Source: Bacteroidia bacterium (lineage in GTDB: Bacteria > Bacteroidota > Bacteroidia > Flavobacteriales > Flavobacteriaceae). Taken from it: DNA of 64,000 bases. A program made the position numbers and the translations under genes. The first letter of the stretch is position 1, and each line of letters opens with the position of its first letter. The DNA lies in contig JAUIGO010000005.1 of the NCBI GenBank assembly GCA_030429955.1, forward strand, positions 1 through 64,000, given 5' to 3'. A model generated the notes under the pieces. That model had not been told where the DNA came from. It saw only the letters and a program-made list of their open reading frames with translations, and made no database searches. This document shows, one piece after another, positions 36,039 to 44,219 of the stretch.

Positions 36039-36075
36039 AAAAAAAGCAAGCCTTATATAAGGTTTGCTTTTTTTG
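36039..36075 (-). terminator. Terminator of the tRNA-Arg transcript
   Basis: On the minus strand AAGCAAACCTT pairs with AAGGCTTGCTT (one G-U pair) and is followed by a T-run. It starts 8 bases after the tRNA 3' end and lies before the symporter start. Confidence 0.7.
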
Positions 36076-36082
36076 AAATCTG

Positions 36083-36156
36083 TGACCTCGGCAGGATTCA
36101 AACCTGCAACCTCTTGAGCCGTAATCAAGTGCACTATTCAGTTATGCTACGAGGCC
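36083..36156 (-). tRNA. tRNA-Arg (anticodon ACG)
   Basis: The minus strand folds as a complete 74-base cloverleaf. The acceptor stem is GGCCTCG with CGAGGTC (one G-U pair), the D stem GCAT/GTGC, the anticodon stem CTTGA/TCAAG with loop TTACGGC, and the T stem GCAGG/CCTGC with loop TTTGAAT. The anticodon ACG (complement of 36120-36122) reads CGN arginine codons after A34-to-inosine editing. The CCA end is not encoded. It is a single tRNA gene with its own promoter and terminator. Confidence 0.95.
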
Positions 36157-36169
36157 ATTTTTGAGGATG

Positions 36170-36198
36170 CAAATATAAGTTATAATTTTTTCTCACAA
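36170..36198 (-). promoter_or_regulatory. Promoter of tRNA-Arg
   Basis: On the minus strand TTG (36198-36196) and TATATTTG (36177-36170) are separated by 18 bases, a full match to the Bacteroidota consensus, 13 bases before the tRNA 5' end. Confidence 0.75.
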
Positions 36199-36226
36199 AA
36201 GAATTTAGTGTCAAAATCTAAAAGCT

Positions 36227-36234
36227 TATTTTTG
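36227..36234 (+). promoter_or_regulatory. -7 box for the sulfur operon
   Basis: TATTTTTG followed by GC matches TAnnTTTG and lies 22 bases upstream of the first gene of the six-gene operon. Confidence 0.5.
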
Positions 36235-36256
36235 GCTCACAATCATAAAAAATATT

Positions 36257-36814
36257 ATGGAATTTCTATTAAATCCTTGGCCTTGGTATGTATCAGGCCC
36301 TCTCATTGCTTTAATAATGGCTCTTCTGCTCTACTTTGGAAAAACCTTTGGCATGTCATCTAACTTAAGGACTATGTGTGCTATTAGTGGTGCTGGAAAA
36401 TTTTCTGATTTTTTTAAAATGGATTGGAGAGACAATGCTTGGAATTTAACTGTTGTACTTGGAGCCATTATAGGCGGTTTTATTGCTGTCCAATTTCTAT
36501 CAAATGACAGCGGAACCCATTTAAATGCTGATACGATTTCTGAATTGGAAGCATTTGGGTTTTCTAAACCAGGAACAACTTTAGTGCCTAAAGAACTATT
36601 TAATACTGATGCTATATTCTCGTTTAAAGGACTCTCCTTACTAATTATAGGTGGCATGTTGGTTGGATTTGGTACTCGCTATGCAGGAGGTTGCACATCA
36701 GGTCATGCCATTACAGGACTAAGCAGTTTACAGCGTCCTTCATTGATTGCTGTTATAGGTTTTTTTATTGGTGGTTTGGTAATGGCTAATTTAATTTTTC
36801 CTATAATTTTTTAA
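36257..36814 (+). CDS. YeeE/YedE family sulfur transporter, N-terminal half protein
   Basis: This 185-residue membrane protein is the longer half of a split YeeE/YedE (DUF395, TsuA-like) transporter, the PmpA-like type. It has about five hydrophobic segments and two conserved cysteines: Cys41 in NLRTMCAIS and Cys146 in YAGGCTSGH, a signature of the family, in which cysteines relay thiosulfate through the pore in characterised TsuA. Its partner half is encoded 2 bases downstream, so the pair probably forms one channel. The substrate is thiosulfate or another reduced sulfur compound. Confidence 0.88.
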   Translation: MEFLLNPWPWYVSGPLIALIMALLLYFGKTFGMSSNLRTMCAISGAGKFSDFFKMDWRDNAWNLTVVLGAIIGGFIAVQFLSNDSGTHLNADTISELEAFGFSKPGTTLVPKELFNTDAIFSFKGLSLLIIGGMLVGFGTRYAGGCTSGHAITGLSSLQRPSLIAVIGFFIGGLVMANLIFPIIF

Positions 36815-36816
36815 AC

Positions 36817-37230
36817 ATGGCATATTTAAAATATTTAATTGTTGGAATTATTTTTGGAATCGTTTTAGTAAAGTCAGAAGCTGTTTCTTGGTATAGAATA
36901 TATGAGATGTTCAGGTTTCAATCCTTTCACATGTATGGTATTATTGGTACTGCAATAGTATCTGGGATTTTGTTTCTGCAATTATCTAAACATGGTAAAT
37001 TAAAATCAAAAAAAGGAACTGAAATCTATGTTATTGAAAAAGAAAAAGGACTTATCAGATATATTTTGGGAGGAACAATTTTTGGTTTGGGCTGGGCTCT
37101 TATTGGTGCTTGTCCAGGTCCAATGTATGTGCTTTTAGGAACAGGAATTTATGCTATGCTTATTGTTATAGCAGCCGCTATGCTTGGTACCTTTATTTAC
37201 GGAATATTAAAAGACAAACTACCTCATTAA
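36817..37230 (+). CDS. YeeE/YedE family sulfur transporter, C-terminal half protein (DUF6691-like)
   Basis: This 137-residue membrane protein is the shorter half of the split YeeE/YedE transporter (PmpB-like; DUF6691). It has about four hydrophobic segments and the family cysteine Cys99 in IGACPGPMY, the counterpart of the GGCTSGH motif in the first half. Its start lies 2 bases after the previous stop, and the next gene begins 1 base after its own stop, so the three transport genes are tightly coupled. Confidence 0.87.
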   Translation: MAYLKYLIVGIIFGIVLVKSEAVSWYRIYEMFRFQSFHMYGIIGTAIVSGILFLQLSKHGKLKSKKGTEIYVIEKEKGLIRYILGGTIFGLGWALIGACPGPMYVLLGTGIYAMLIVIAAAMLGTFIYGILKDKLPH

Positions 37231-37231
37231 T

Positions 37232-38029
37232 ATGGAACTAAATCAAATATTAGGATACATCGGTGCTTTAATAGTTGGATTAGTTCTTGGCTTGATTGGT
37301 GGAGGAGGCTCTATATTAACTGTTCCAATATTGGTTTATCTCATTGGGTTAAATCCAGTAACAGCAACAGCTTATTCCCTTTTTGTAGTTGGTACAACAT
37401 CATTGTTTGGAGCTATTCAAAATTTTAGAAATAAAATGGTTGATATTCGCACAGCAATCGTATTTGCCATTCCTGCTTTTATAGCAGTGTATTTAACAAG
37501 ACGTTATTTAGTGCCTGCAATTCCAGATTCTTTATTTACTGTTTTTGATTTTGAGCTAACTAAAAGCGTTTTCATCATGATATTTTTTGCCATTATTATG
37601 TTATTGGCATCAATATCAATGATAAAAACTAGGAAGAAAGAAAAATCTGTTGAACAAGAAGTCCAATATAAAATACCTTTAATAATTCTTGAAGGAGTTG
37701 TTGTTGGAATACTCACAGGAATAGTTGGCGCTGGAGGTGGTTTTTTGATAATTCCTGCTCTGGTACTATTAGCTAAACTTCCTATGAAATTGGCTGTAGG
37801 CACTTCATTAGTAATAATTTCCGCAAAATCATTAATCGGTTTTTTAGGTGATGTTCAAAATTTAACTATTGATTGGACTTTCCTTATTATCTTTACATCA
37901 TTATCGATTATAGGAATACTTGTTGGTGTTTACGCTACCAAATTTATCAGTGGCGAAAAACTTAAAAAAGGATTCGGATGGTTTACTTTACTTATGGCTT
38001 TATACATTATGTATAAAGAGCTGTATTAA
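37232..38029 (+). CDS. TauE/SafE (TSUP) family sulfite/sulfur-anion exporter
   Basis: The 265-residue membrane protein has two homologous halves, as expected for the TSUP family: GLIGGGGSILTVPILVYLIG in the first and GIVGAGGGFLIIPALVLLAK in the second. Members export sulfite, sulfoacetate or other C-S compounds. Placed between a sulfur-compound importer and a persulfide-oxidising enzyme, it is likely to remove sulfite produced by the next protein. About eight membrane segments are visible. Confidence 0.88.
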   Translation: MELNQILGYIGALIVGLVLGLIGGGGSILTVPILVYLIGLNPVTATAYSLFVVGTTSLFGAIQNFRNKMVDIRTAIVFAIPAFIAVYLTRRYLVPAIPDSLFTVFDFELTKSVFIMIFFAIIMLLASISMIKTRKKEKSVEQEVQYKIPLIILEGVVVGILTGIVGAGGGFLIIPALVLLAKLPMKLAVGTSLVIISAKSLIGFLGDVQNLTIDWTFLIIFTSLSIIGILVGVYATKFISGEKLKKGFGWFTLLMALYIMYKELY

Positions 38030-38071
38030 AGGAATGTGACAAATATTACTAAACAAAACAGCAAAGCTTTG

Positions 38072-38079
38072 TATCTTTG
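38072..38079 (+). promoter_or_regulatory. -7 box for the MBL-rhodanese gene
   Basis: TATCTTTG followed by CA is a standard -7 element, 18 bases before the ATG at 38098. It would allow the second half of the sulfur operon to be transcribed separately. Confidence 0.5.
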
Positions 38080-38097
38080 CAGAAACTACGTAAATAT

Positions 38098-39504
38098 ATG
38101 AAGATAGAACAGATATATACTGGATGTTTGGCTCAAGGTGCCTACTATATTGAGTCTAATGGCGAAGTCGCGATTATAGATCCATTAAGGGAAACACAAC
38201 AATATATTGATAAAGCTCAATCTGAAGGTGCAAAAATAAAATATGTTTTTGAAACTCATTTTCATGCAGATTTTGTTTCTGGCCATGTAGATTTAGCCAA
38301 AAAAACTGGTGCCACTATTGTTTTTGGCCCAGGAGCATCTACAAGTTATGAAGCACATATTGCTCAAGATAACGAAGAATTTAAAATTGGGAATATCACT
38401 ATTAAAGTCTTACATACTCCAGGACATACATTGGAATCATCAACCTATTTACTCATTGATGAAAATGGGAAGAATCATGCTATATTTTCAGGTGATACTC
38501 TATTTTTAGGTGATGTTGGTCGTCCAGATTTAGCTATAAAATCTGATTTGACCAAAGAAGATTTAGCTGCTATGTTATTCGATTCTTTAAGAACTAAAAT
38601 TATGCCATTAGCTGATGAAGTTATAGTTTATCCAGCTCATGGAGCAGGTTCGGCTTGTGGGAAAAACCTAAGCAAAGAAACCGTTGGAACCATTGGTGAG
38701 CAGAAAAAAACAAATTATGCTCTTCGCGCAGATATGACTAAGGAAGAATTTGTAAAAGAAGTATTAGATGGTATTCCACCTCCTCCACAATATTTTGCAA
38801 AAAACGCCATGATGAACAAAATGGGTTACGACTCATTTGAGAATGTGTTACAAACTGGAGATATTGCTCTAGATGCAACTGAGTTTGAAGCATTAGCAAA
38901 TCATGAAGGTGCTTTAGTGCTAGATGTAAGATCACAATCTGAATACATAAAAGGGCATATTCCAAACTCAATATTTATTGGACTCAATGGTGGATTTGCG
39001 CCTTGGGTTGGTGCTTTAATAACCGATTTAAAACAACCTATTCTATTGGTAGTCCCTGAAGGAAAATCAAAAGAAGCTGTAACACGATTATCTCGAGTTG
39101 GATATGATAACACCTTAGGTTATCTTGAAGGAGGAATAGAGGCCTGGAAAGCTGCAGGAAAAGACATTGAAACCTTAAATTCTGTTTCAGCAAAGGAGTT
39201 TGCAAATAGATATAAATCGGGAAACATCAACATTTTAGATGTTAGAAAAGATGGTGAGTATAGTGCAAGTCATGTTGAGAATGCACAACATTTTGCATTG
39301 GATTATATTAATGACAAAATGAACGAAGTTTCAAAAGACAAAACCTATCACGTTTACTGTGCAGGTGGTTACCGCTCAGTTATAGCTGCTTCTATTTTAA
39401 AAGCTAGAGGTTTTAATAACTTAGTTGATGTAGACGCTGGATTTGGCGCCATCAAAAATACAGGTATACCAATCACAGATTTTGTTTGCCCTTCAACATT
39501 ATAA
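38098..39504 (+). CDS. Persulfide dioxygenase-like metallo-beta-lactamase fused to two rhodanese domains
   Basis: Residues 1-~210 are an ETHE1-type metallo-beta-lactamase domain with ETHFHADFVSGH (His54, His56, Asp58, His63), His110, Asp133 and His181, binding one iron for oxidation of glutathione-type persulfide to sulfite. Two rhodanese domains follow: residues ~255-355 have DVRSQSEYIKGHIPNS but the catalytic loop reads VVPEGKSKEA, without cysteine; residues ~360-465 have the active loop VYCAGGYRS with Cys421. So one rhodanese is inactive and one can carry persulfide sulfur. The fusion suggests direct transfer. The start at 38098 lies just after a -7 box. Confidence 0.9.
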   Translation: MKIEQIYTGCLAQGAYYIESNGEVAIIDPLRETQQYIDKAQSEGAKIKYVFETHFHADFVSGHVDLAKKTGATIVFGPGASTSYEAHIAQDNEEFKIGNITIKVLHTPGHTLESSTYLLIDENGKNHAIFSGDTLFLGDVGRPDLAIKSDLTKEDLAAMLFDSLRTKIMPLADEVIVYPAHGAGSACGKNLSKETVGTIGEQKKTNYALRADMTKEEFVKEVLDGIPPPPQYFAKNAMMNKMGYDSFENVLQTGDIALDATEFEALANHEGALVLDVRSQSEYIKGHIPNSIFIGLNGGFAPWVGALITDLKQPILLVVPEGKSKEAVTRLSRVGYDNTLGYLEGGIEAWKAAGKDIETLNSVSAKEFANRYKSGNINILDVRKDGEYSASHVENAQHFALDYINDKMNEVSKDKTYHVYCAGGYRSVIAASILKARGFNNLVDVDAGFGAIKNTGIPITDFVCPSTL

Positions 39505-39523
39505 ATTTTAAACTTTAGAAATT

Positions 39524-39730
39524 ATGAAAAAAAATATGGGAAACACTGACAAAGCAATAAGAATTATTTTAGCACTTGGAATTGCTTTACTATACTACTT
39601 TGATGTTATTCAAGGTACTCTAGCTTATGTGCTAATGGCTCTCGCTATAATTTTTTTACTAACCAGTTTCATAAGTTTTTGTCCTTTGTATAAACCTTTT
39701 GGAATCAATACTTGTAAAACAAAGTCATGA
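39524..39730 (+). CDS. DUF2892 (YgaP-like) inner membrane protein
   Basis: This 68-residue protein has two membrane segments (about 12-27 and 31-50) and the family's N-terminal NMGNTDKAIRIILAL. The C-terminal part (SFCPLYKPFGINTC) matches the DUF2892 domain, which in E. coli YgaP is fused to a rhodanese. Here the rhodanese is in the neighbouring protein instead. The gene lies 19 bases after that gene, and its stop overlaps the next ATG by four bases (ATGA). Confidence 0.88.
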   Translation: MKKNMGNTDKAIRIILALGIALLYYFDVIQGTLAYVLMALAIIFLLTSFISFCPLYKPFGINTCKTKS

Positions 39731-39996
39731 ATACAACACTAGCAATACAAAACCTAAAATGTGGTGGTTGTGCCAATACAATCACAACTAGATTGAGTAA
39801 TATTGATGGTATTGACAAAGTTAAGGTAGATAATGACACAAATACCGTTTCATTTGGCTACACAGATGAAACCATTTTAAATGAAGCCATTAATTTGCTA
39901 TCAAAACTAGGCTATCCAGTTGAAGGTGAGCAAAACCCTTTAAGTAAAAAAGCAAAAAGTTATGTGAGTTGTGCAGTAGGCAGAATGAACAAATAA
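39727..39996 (+). CDS. Heavy-metal-associated (HMA) domain protein
   Basis: The 89-residue protein is a ferredoxin-like HMA fold of the CopZ/Atx1 type, with the metal site NLKCGGCANTI (Cys12, Cys15). The last ~20 residues (SKKAKSYVSCAVGRM) extend past the domain and carry another cysteine. CopZ-type proteins carry Cu(I), but there is no copper ATPase or copper regulator next to it. It is the last gene of the sulfur operon, where it could carry metal or bind sulfur; this is not known. Confidence 0.85.
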   Translation: MNTTLAIQNLKCGGCANTITTRLSNIDGIDKVKVDNDTNTVSFGYTDETILNEAINLLSKLGYPVEGEQNPLSKKAKSYVSCAVGRMNK

Positions 39997-40020
39997 CAGA
40001 TTTTAATTATAATAACACTA

Positions 40021-40052
40021 AAAAAGCTCTGAATTTCTTCAGAGCTTTTTTT
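40021..40052. terminator. Bidirectional terminator between the sulfur operon and clpS
   Basis: AAAAAGCTCTGA and TCAGAGCTTTTT form a stem with a six-base loop, flanked by As and Ts so that it works for both converging operons. It touches the clpS stop codon. Confidence 0.88.
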
Positions 40053-40326
40053 ATATAATTTCAGCGCTTAAACCTGCATCCAATAGCATGGAACACCTTG
40101 GTTCAAGTTCGTCATAAACTCCAGTTTTAACAGTACACTTTCCTTTGTAATGCACTATAATGGAACATTGTTCAGCCTGTTCAGGTGTATGTTCGCAGGC
40201 ATAGATAAGCGTGTCTATCACATGGTCAAACGTATTTACATCATCATTGTATAAAACAATTTCATTATGCTTAACAACTTCTTCTTCAAGTAATAGGTCT
40301 TCAGAGGTTTTCTTCTGTGAACTCAT
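40051..40326 (-). CDS. clpS: ATP-dependent Clp protease adaptor ClpS
   Basis: ClpS delivers N-degron substrates to ClpA(P) or, in clades without ClpA, to ClpC. The 91-residue protein shows VLYNDDVNTFDHVIDTLI, with the Asn-Asp-Asp substrate pocket, and CEHTPEQAEQCSIIVHYKGKC, the ClpS core. The acidic, flexible N-terminus (~20 residues) is typical. It is the last gene of the DoxX-permease-tpiA-prmA-clpS run on the minus strand, 15 bases after prmA. Confidence 0.95.
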   Translation of the reverse strand: MSSQKKTSEDLLLEEEVVKHNEIVLYNDDVNTFDHVIDTLIYACEHTPEQAEQCSIIVHYKGKCTVKTGVYDELEPRCSMLLDAGLSAEII

Positions 40327-40341
40327 GGCAAAAGTTTTATA

Positions 40342-41178
40342 CTAATTTAAGAATTTTAATGAAACCCAATTGTTTCTTTCTAGTGTTTCAACTAATTTTA
40401 ACATATACTTATTGCACTCAGCTTCTATAATTTTTATATCATTTTCATAAAAACCGCTTAAAAACAAAGCTCCATTCTTATTCAAACATTTAGCATATTG
40501 CTCTAAATCCTGAAGCAGGATATTTCTGTTGATATTTGCAATAATAATATCATACTTTTTTCCTTCAAGAAGTTGAGCATCGCCTTCGTAAACAGAAATA
40601 TTATTACAATTGTTGCGCTCAACATTCTCCATACTGTTTAAATAACACCAATTATCAATATCAATGGCATCAATTTTTGAGGCGTCTTTCATTTCTGTTA
40701 AAATAGCTAAAACGCCTGTTCCGCAACCCATATCTAAAACCGTTTTTCCTGAGAAATCATTTTTTAGAATATGCTGAATCATCATGTGAGTTGTTTCATG
40801 ATGTCCTGTACCAAAACTCATTTTTGGCTCTATAACAATATCAAATTTTGTATTGAAAGGTTCATGAAATGGAGCTCGAACAGCACATAAATCATCAACC
40901 ACAATGGGATTAAAGTTTTTTTCCCACTCTTCGTTCCAGTTGGTTTGCTCGATGTCTTCAAAAGTGTACGAGATTTCAAATTCATCAGAATTCAAAATCT
41001 GGATATCTTCTAAGATATTCTCATTCCATTCTTCTTTTTGAATATAAGCTGTAACGCCTTCATCAGTTTCAACAAAGCTTTCAAAACCAGCATAACCCAA
41101 TTCCGCAATTAAAATCTCAACAGCTGGTTGCAATGGATTCACTTTAAAATAATAGCCAATATAGATTTGGTTTGACAT
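40342..41178 (-). CDS. prmA: Ribosomal protein L11 methyltransferase
   Basis: PrmA methylates lysines of ribosomal protein L11. The 278-residue protein has an N-terminal substrate-recognition domain (~1-100), then the SAM domain with TVLDMGCGTGVLAILTEMKDA (about 146-165), DAIDIDNWCY and IIANINRNILL, all standard for the family. KMSFGTGHHETT just upstream is the PrmA signature. The prmA-clpS neighbourhood with tpiA is common in Bacteroidota. It follows tpiA by 2 bases. Confidence 0.95.
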   Translation of the reverse strand: MSNQIYIGYYFKVNPLQPAVEILIAELGYAGFESFVETDEGVTAYIQKEEWNENILEDIQILNSDEFEISYTFEDIEQTNWNEEWEKNFNPIVVDDLCAVRAPFHEPFNTKFDIVIEPKMSFGTGHHETTHMMIQHILKNDFSGKTVLDMGCGTGVLAILTEMKDASKIDAIDIDNWCYLNSMENVERNNCNNISVYEGDAQLLEGKKYDIIIANINRNILLQDLEQYAKCLNKNGALFLSGFYENDIKIIEAECNKYMLKLVETLERNNWVSLKFLN

Positions 41179-41180
41179 CT

Positions 41181-41930
41181 TTAAAATGCATTTACAATAG
41201 CAAAGAAATCTTCGGCTTTAAGCGCTGCTCCTCCAATAAGTCCACCATCAACATCTGGTTTTGAAAAAATTTCTTTTGCATTATTTGGTTTTACACTTCC
41301 TCCATAAAGTATTGAAACTTGATTGGCAGTAGTTTCATCATACTTGTTTGCTAATGTTGTTCTAATAAACTTGTGCATATCTTGAGCTTGTTCAGGTGAA
41401 GCGGTTTCTCCTGTACCAATAGCCCAAACTGGTTCATAGGCCAGAACTATATTTTTAAAAGCAGAAGCATCCAAATGAAATAAAGCGTTTTTTATTTGAC
41501 GCTCAACAACCTGTTCGTGGTTGCCTGATTTTCTATCCTGAAGTTCTTCACCAAAACAAAATATCACTCTCATGTTATTTACTAAAGCTGAATCTACTTT
41601 TTTAGCAAGCAATTCATCTGTTTCATTAAAGTAAGCACGTCGCTCACTATGACCCAAAATTACTGTATTTACGCCAACACTCTTAAGCATACTTGCACTA
41701 ACTTCTCCTGTAAAAGCGCCATGCTCTGCAAAGTGCATGTTTTGAGCTATGACTTCAATTTTAGTTTTGTTAAGCTGATCGAAAGCATGCCAAAGATTAG
41801 TAAATGTTGGAGCTATCATAACTTCGGCATCAGAATTTATTTGCTGTCTTTTAAGATCATCAATTAAGGCTTGTGTTTGCGGTAAATCATTGTTCATTTT
41901 CCAATTACCTGCTACTATATGTTTTCTCAT
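41181..41930 (-). CDS. tpiA: Triosephosphate isomerase
   Basis: TpiA interconverts dihydroxyacetone phosphate and glyceraldehyde-3-phosphate. The 249-residue TIM barrel has GNWKMN with Lys11, ILGHSERRAYF with the electrophilic histidine, and LAYEPVWAIGTGETA with the catalytic glutamate and the flexible loop 6. GGSVKPNNA binds the phosphate. It lies 4 bases downstream of the ABC permease gene and 2 before prmA, a metabolic gene inside an otherwise unrelated operon. Confidence 0.97.
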   Translation of the reverse strand: MRKHIVAGNWKMNNDLPQTQALIDDLKRQQINSDAEVMIAPTFTNLWHAFDQLNKTKIEVIAQNMHFAEHGAFTGEVSASMLKSVGVNTVILGHSERRAYFNETDELLAKKVDSALVNNMRVIFCFGEELQDRKSGNHEQVVERQIKNALFHLDASAFKNIVLAYEPVWAIGTGETASPEQAQDMHKFIRTTLANKYDETTANQVSILYGGSVKPNNAKEIFSKPDVDGGLIGGAALKAEDFFAIVNAF

Positions 41931-41934
41931 AACT

Positions 41935-43011
41935 TTAATTTAATTTTACTTTAGGGTCTAACCATGAATATACGACATCTACAAAAATGTTAATGGTTAT
42001 AAACATGATTGCTATTACCAATACTGACCCCATAATTACTGGCAAATCTAAGGTATTTAATGCATTTACTATTTCTTTTCCTAGTCCATTCCATCCAAAA
42101 ATATACTCTACAAAAACTGCTCCAGCTAACATTGAGGCAAACCAGCCAGAAATTGCAGTAATTACGGGATTTAATGCATTTTTAATAGCATGCTTTTTAA
42201 TGATTTGAAACTCACTTAAACCTTTTGCTCTGGCTGTTCTGATATAATCCTGATTAAATACTTCTAATAACGAATTTCGCATAAGCTGAATGACTACAGC
42301 CAAAGGACGAATTCCCAATACAATGGCTGGAAGAATTAAGTTTTTCCATTTGATGGTTTTGGTTTCGCCAAAATCGTCAATTTCATAAAGACTTCCTGTC
42401 ATTTCTAAATTGGTGTATTCATGCAATACATAGCCGAAGAACCAAGCAAATAAAATGGCACTGAAAAACGAAGGAACACTCATTCCTAAAGTGCTGAATA
42501 TTTGAATGGCCTTGTCTAACCATTGATCTTTGAATAAAGCTGAAACCACGCCAAGACATACTCCTAAAAACATGGCAATAATTATTGCAGATGTTGCTAA
42601 CACAAATGTATTCGGCAAAGTTTCACTGAGCACTTGTGTTACCTTTTTTCCTTGTTTGGTAAAGGATTCTCTTAAATAAGGAAACTTAATCACTGTTGTT
42701 GTGTTCCCAAGGGTAAATAATTTTGAAGCTTCGTATTTATCTGAAGACAAATATGTGTAATCATTCGGTGTATTTGAATGAAACGATATTGGAGACAAAT
42801 CGTTTAAATAGTACAAGTACTGTGTACTTATTGGTTTGTCAAAACCATATTTTTGTTTTACTAAAGCGAGTTGTTCGCTGTCTTCATTTTGACCAAGCAT
42901 CATTTGAGCTGGATCTCCTGGAAGCACGTTAAACAAAAAGAAAATAACAGTTACTACTCCAAATAAAGTTAGAAGCGCATAAAATGCTTTATTTAGAAAA
43001 TAGTTTAGCAA
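41935..43011 (-). CDS. ABC transporter permease, dipeptide/oligopeptide type (DppB-like)
   Basis: The 358-residue membrane protein belongs to the binding-protein-dependent permease family of peptide and nickel transporters. It starts MLNYFLNKAFYALLTLFGVV, the DppB/OppB N-terminus, and has the EAA loop ARAKGLSEFQIIKKHAIKNAL that docks on the ATPase. A ~60-residue periplasmic insert (NDLSPISFHSNTPNDY...) between the first two helices is longer than in E. coli DppB. The second permease, ATPases and binding protein are not in the window. It begins directly after the DoxX-type gene. Confidence 0.87.
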   Translation of the reverse strand: MLNYFLNKAFYALLTLFGVVTVIFFLFNVLPGDPAQMMLGQNEDSEQLALVKQKYGFDKPISTQYLYYLNDLSPISFHSNTPNDYTYLSSDKYEASKLFTLGNTTTVIKFPYLRESFTKQGKKVTQVLSETLPNTFVLATSAIIIAMFLGVCLGVVSALFKDQWLDKAIQIFSTLGMSVPSFFSAILFAWFFGYVLHEYTNLEMTGSLYEIDDFGETKTIKWKNLILPAIVLGIRPLAVVIQLMRNSLLEVFNQDYIRTARAKGLSEFQIIKKHAIKNALNPVITAISGWFASMLAGAVFVEYIFGWNGLGKEIVNALNTLDLPVIMGSVLVIAIMFITINIFVDVVYSWLDPKVKLN

Positions 43012-44109
43012 TTATTGCAGTTTTAAATCTTCAAAATCATTCCAGTGAAGCTTTTGTTTTACAGTTGCTTTATTTAATTCTAACACTCCAGGATTAGATC
43101 GTACAATAGTTTTTAAAGCCTTTTCATCGCTGACATAAAACTCAAAATTCAACTTATATTCATTTTTTATTCGTTGTTGAGAATCTGTTCCAGAGGAGGT
43201 TAACCCAATGACTGTGTATCCTTTTTTAATGGCTTCGTCAGACAAAGCTTTTATTTTATACAAACCTTCTTTTTCGGCTGTGTCCAAATTATAGGAAACA
43301 AACATGATTAGCTTCTCTTCTAAAAGCATTTCTTCGGTTATTTCTCCTTCTTCACTTTCAATAGAAAAATCGAGTATTGGTGGTTCATAACCTTCTTTGA
43401 TTACTTTAGTTTCAACTCCAACATACTCACCATCAACTTGAGGATAGCTTCCATTGGTAACAAATTCTTTTTCTTCGCCATTTACATTGAAGGTCCACGT
43501 AAATTCTTGTACTGCCTTTGGAGCATCATCAGGAATTTTCATATTCTCTAGAATGTTATCTCCTATTTTGTAAGCCCTAAAATCTTTTGCTGGCAAGTGC
43601 ATCAACACATAATAACCAAACCACAAACTGAAAATAAAGCTAAGCAAGGCTAGAATTGTTGTTGGCAATTTGTCTAATAATGGCTTGACGTGTTTCATTC
43701 CAAAAAACAAAATCAGAATAAAAAATAATAAGATAATATCCTTAGTAAAGCTTTCCCAAGGTGTCAGTTTAAGCGCATCACCAAAACAACCACAATCTTT
43801 TACTTTATCAAAATAAGCGGAATAAAAGGTCAAAAACGTGAAAAACACAATCATTCCCAACAAACTCCATATTGTAAATTTTGGTTTGTAGCCAATAAGT
43901 AGAAAAACACCAAGTACAACTTCAAAAACGACCACAAATATTGAAATACCTAGCGCATAAGGTTCTAAAAATGGAATGTTTAAAACATCTGAACTAAAAT
44001 ATTCTTGCAGTTTGTAAGAGAAACCTAATGGATCATTAAGCTTAATTAATCCTGAAATGATGAATAAGACTCCTACTAATAATCTACTAATGTGTACTAA
44101 GTATTTCAT
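43012..44109 (-). CDS. DoxX-like membrane protein with thioredoxin-like C-terminal domain (BT_3928 family)
   Basis: The 365-residue protein has four or five membrane segments in the first ~170 residues of DoxX/MauE type (ISGLIKLNDPLGFSYKLQEYF) with a CGCFGD motif (Cys106, Cys108) in a loop. Residues ~265-365 look like a thioredoxin fold (EKLIMFVSYNLDTAEKEGL...YTVIGLTSS) but without a CxxC pair, so it is not a standard thioredoxin. The family is conserved in Bacteroidota beside tpiA; its role is unknown, with redox handling of envelope proteins a reasonable guess. Confidence 0.78.
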   Translation of the reverse strand: MKYLVHISRLLVGVLFIISGLIKLNDPLGFSYKLQEYFSSDVLNIPFLEPYALGISIFVVVFEVVLGVFLLIGYKPKFTIWSLLGMIVFFTFLTFYSAYFDKVKDCGCFGDALKLTPWESFTKDIILLFFILILFFGMKHVKPLLDKLPTTILALLSFIFSLWFGYYVLMHLPAKDFRAYKIGDNILENMKIPDDAPKAVQEFTWTFNVNGEEKEFVTNGSYPQVDGEYVGVETKVIKEGYEPPILDFSIESEEGEITEEMLLEEKLIMFVSYNLDTAEKEGLYKIKALSDEAIKKGYTVIGLTSSGTDSQQRIKNEYKLNFEFYVSDEKALKTIVRSNPGVLELNKATVKQKLHWNDFEDLKLQ

Positions 44110-44219
44110 AATCTATTTTTAAATTCCAAATTCCAAAAAACTAAATTCCAAAACTCATTTAAATGGAATGCTCTCTGAAAATTTATTTTAATTTATTAAT
44201 TATTGACGATAAATGTTAT

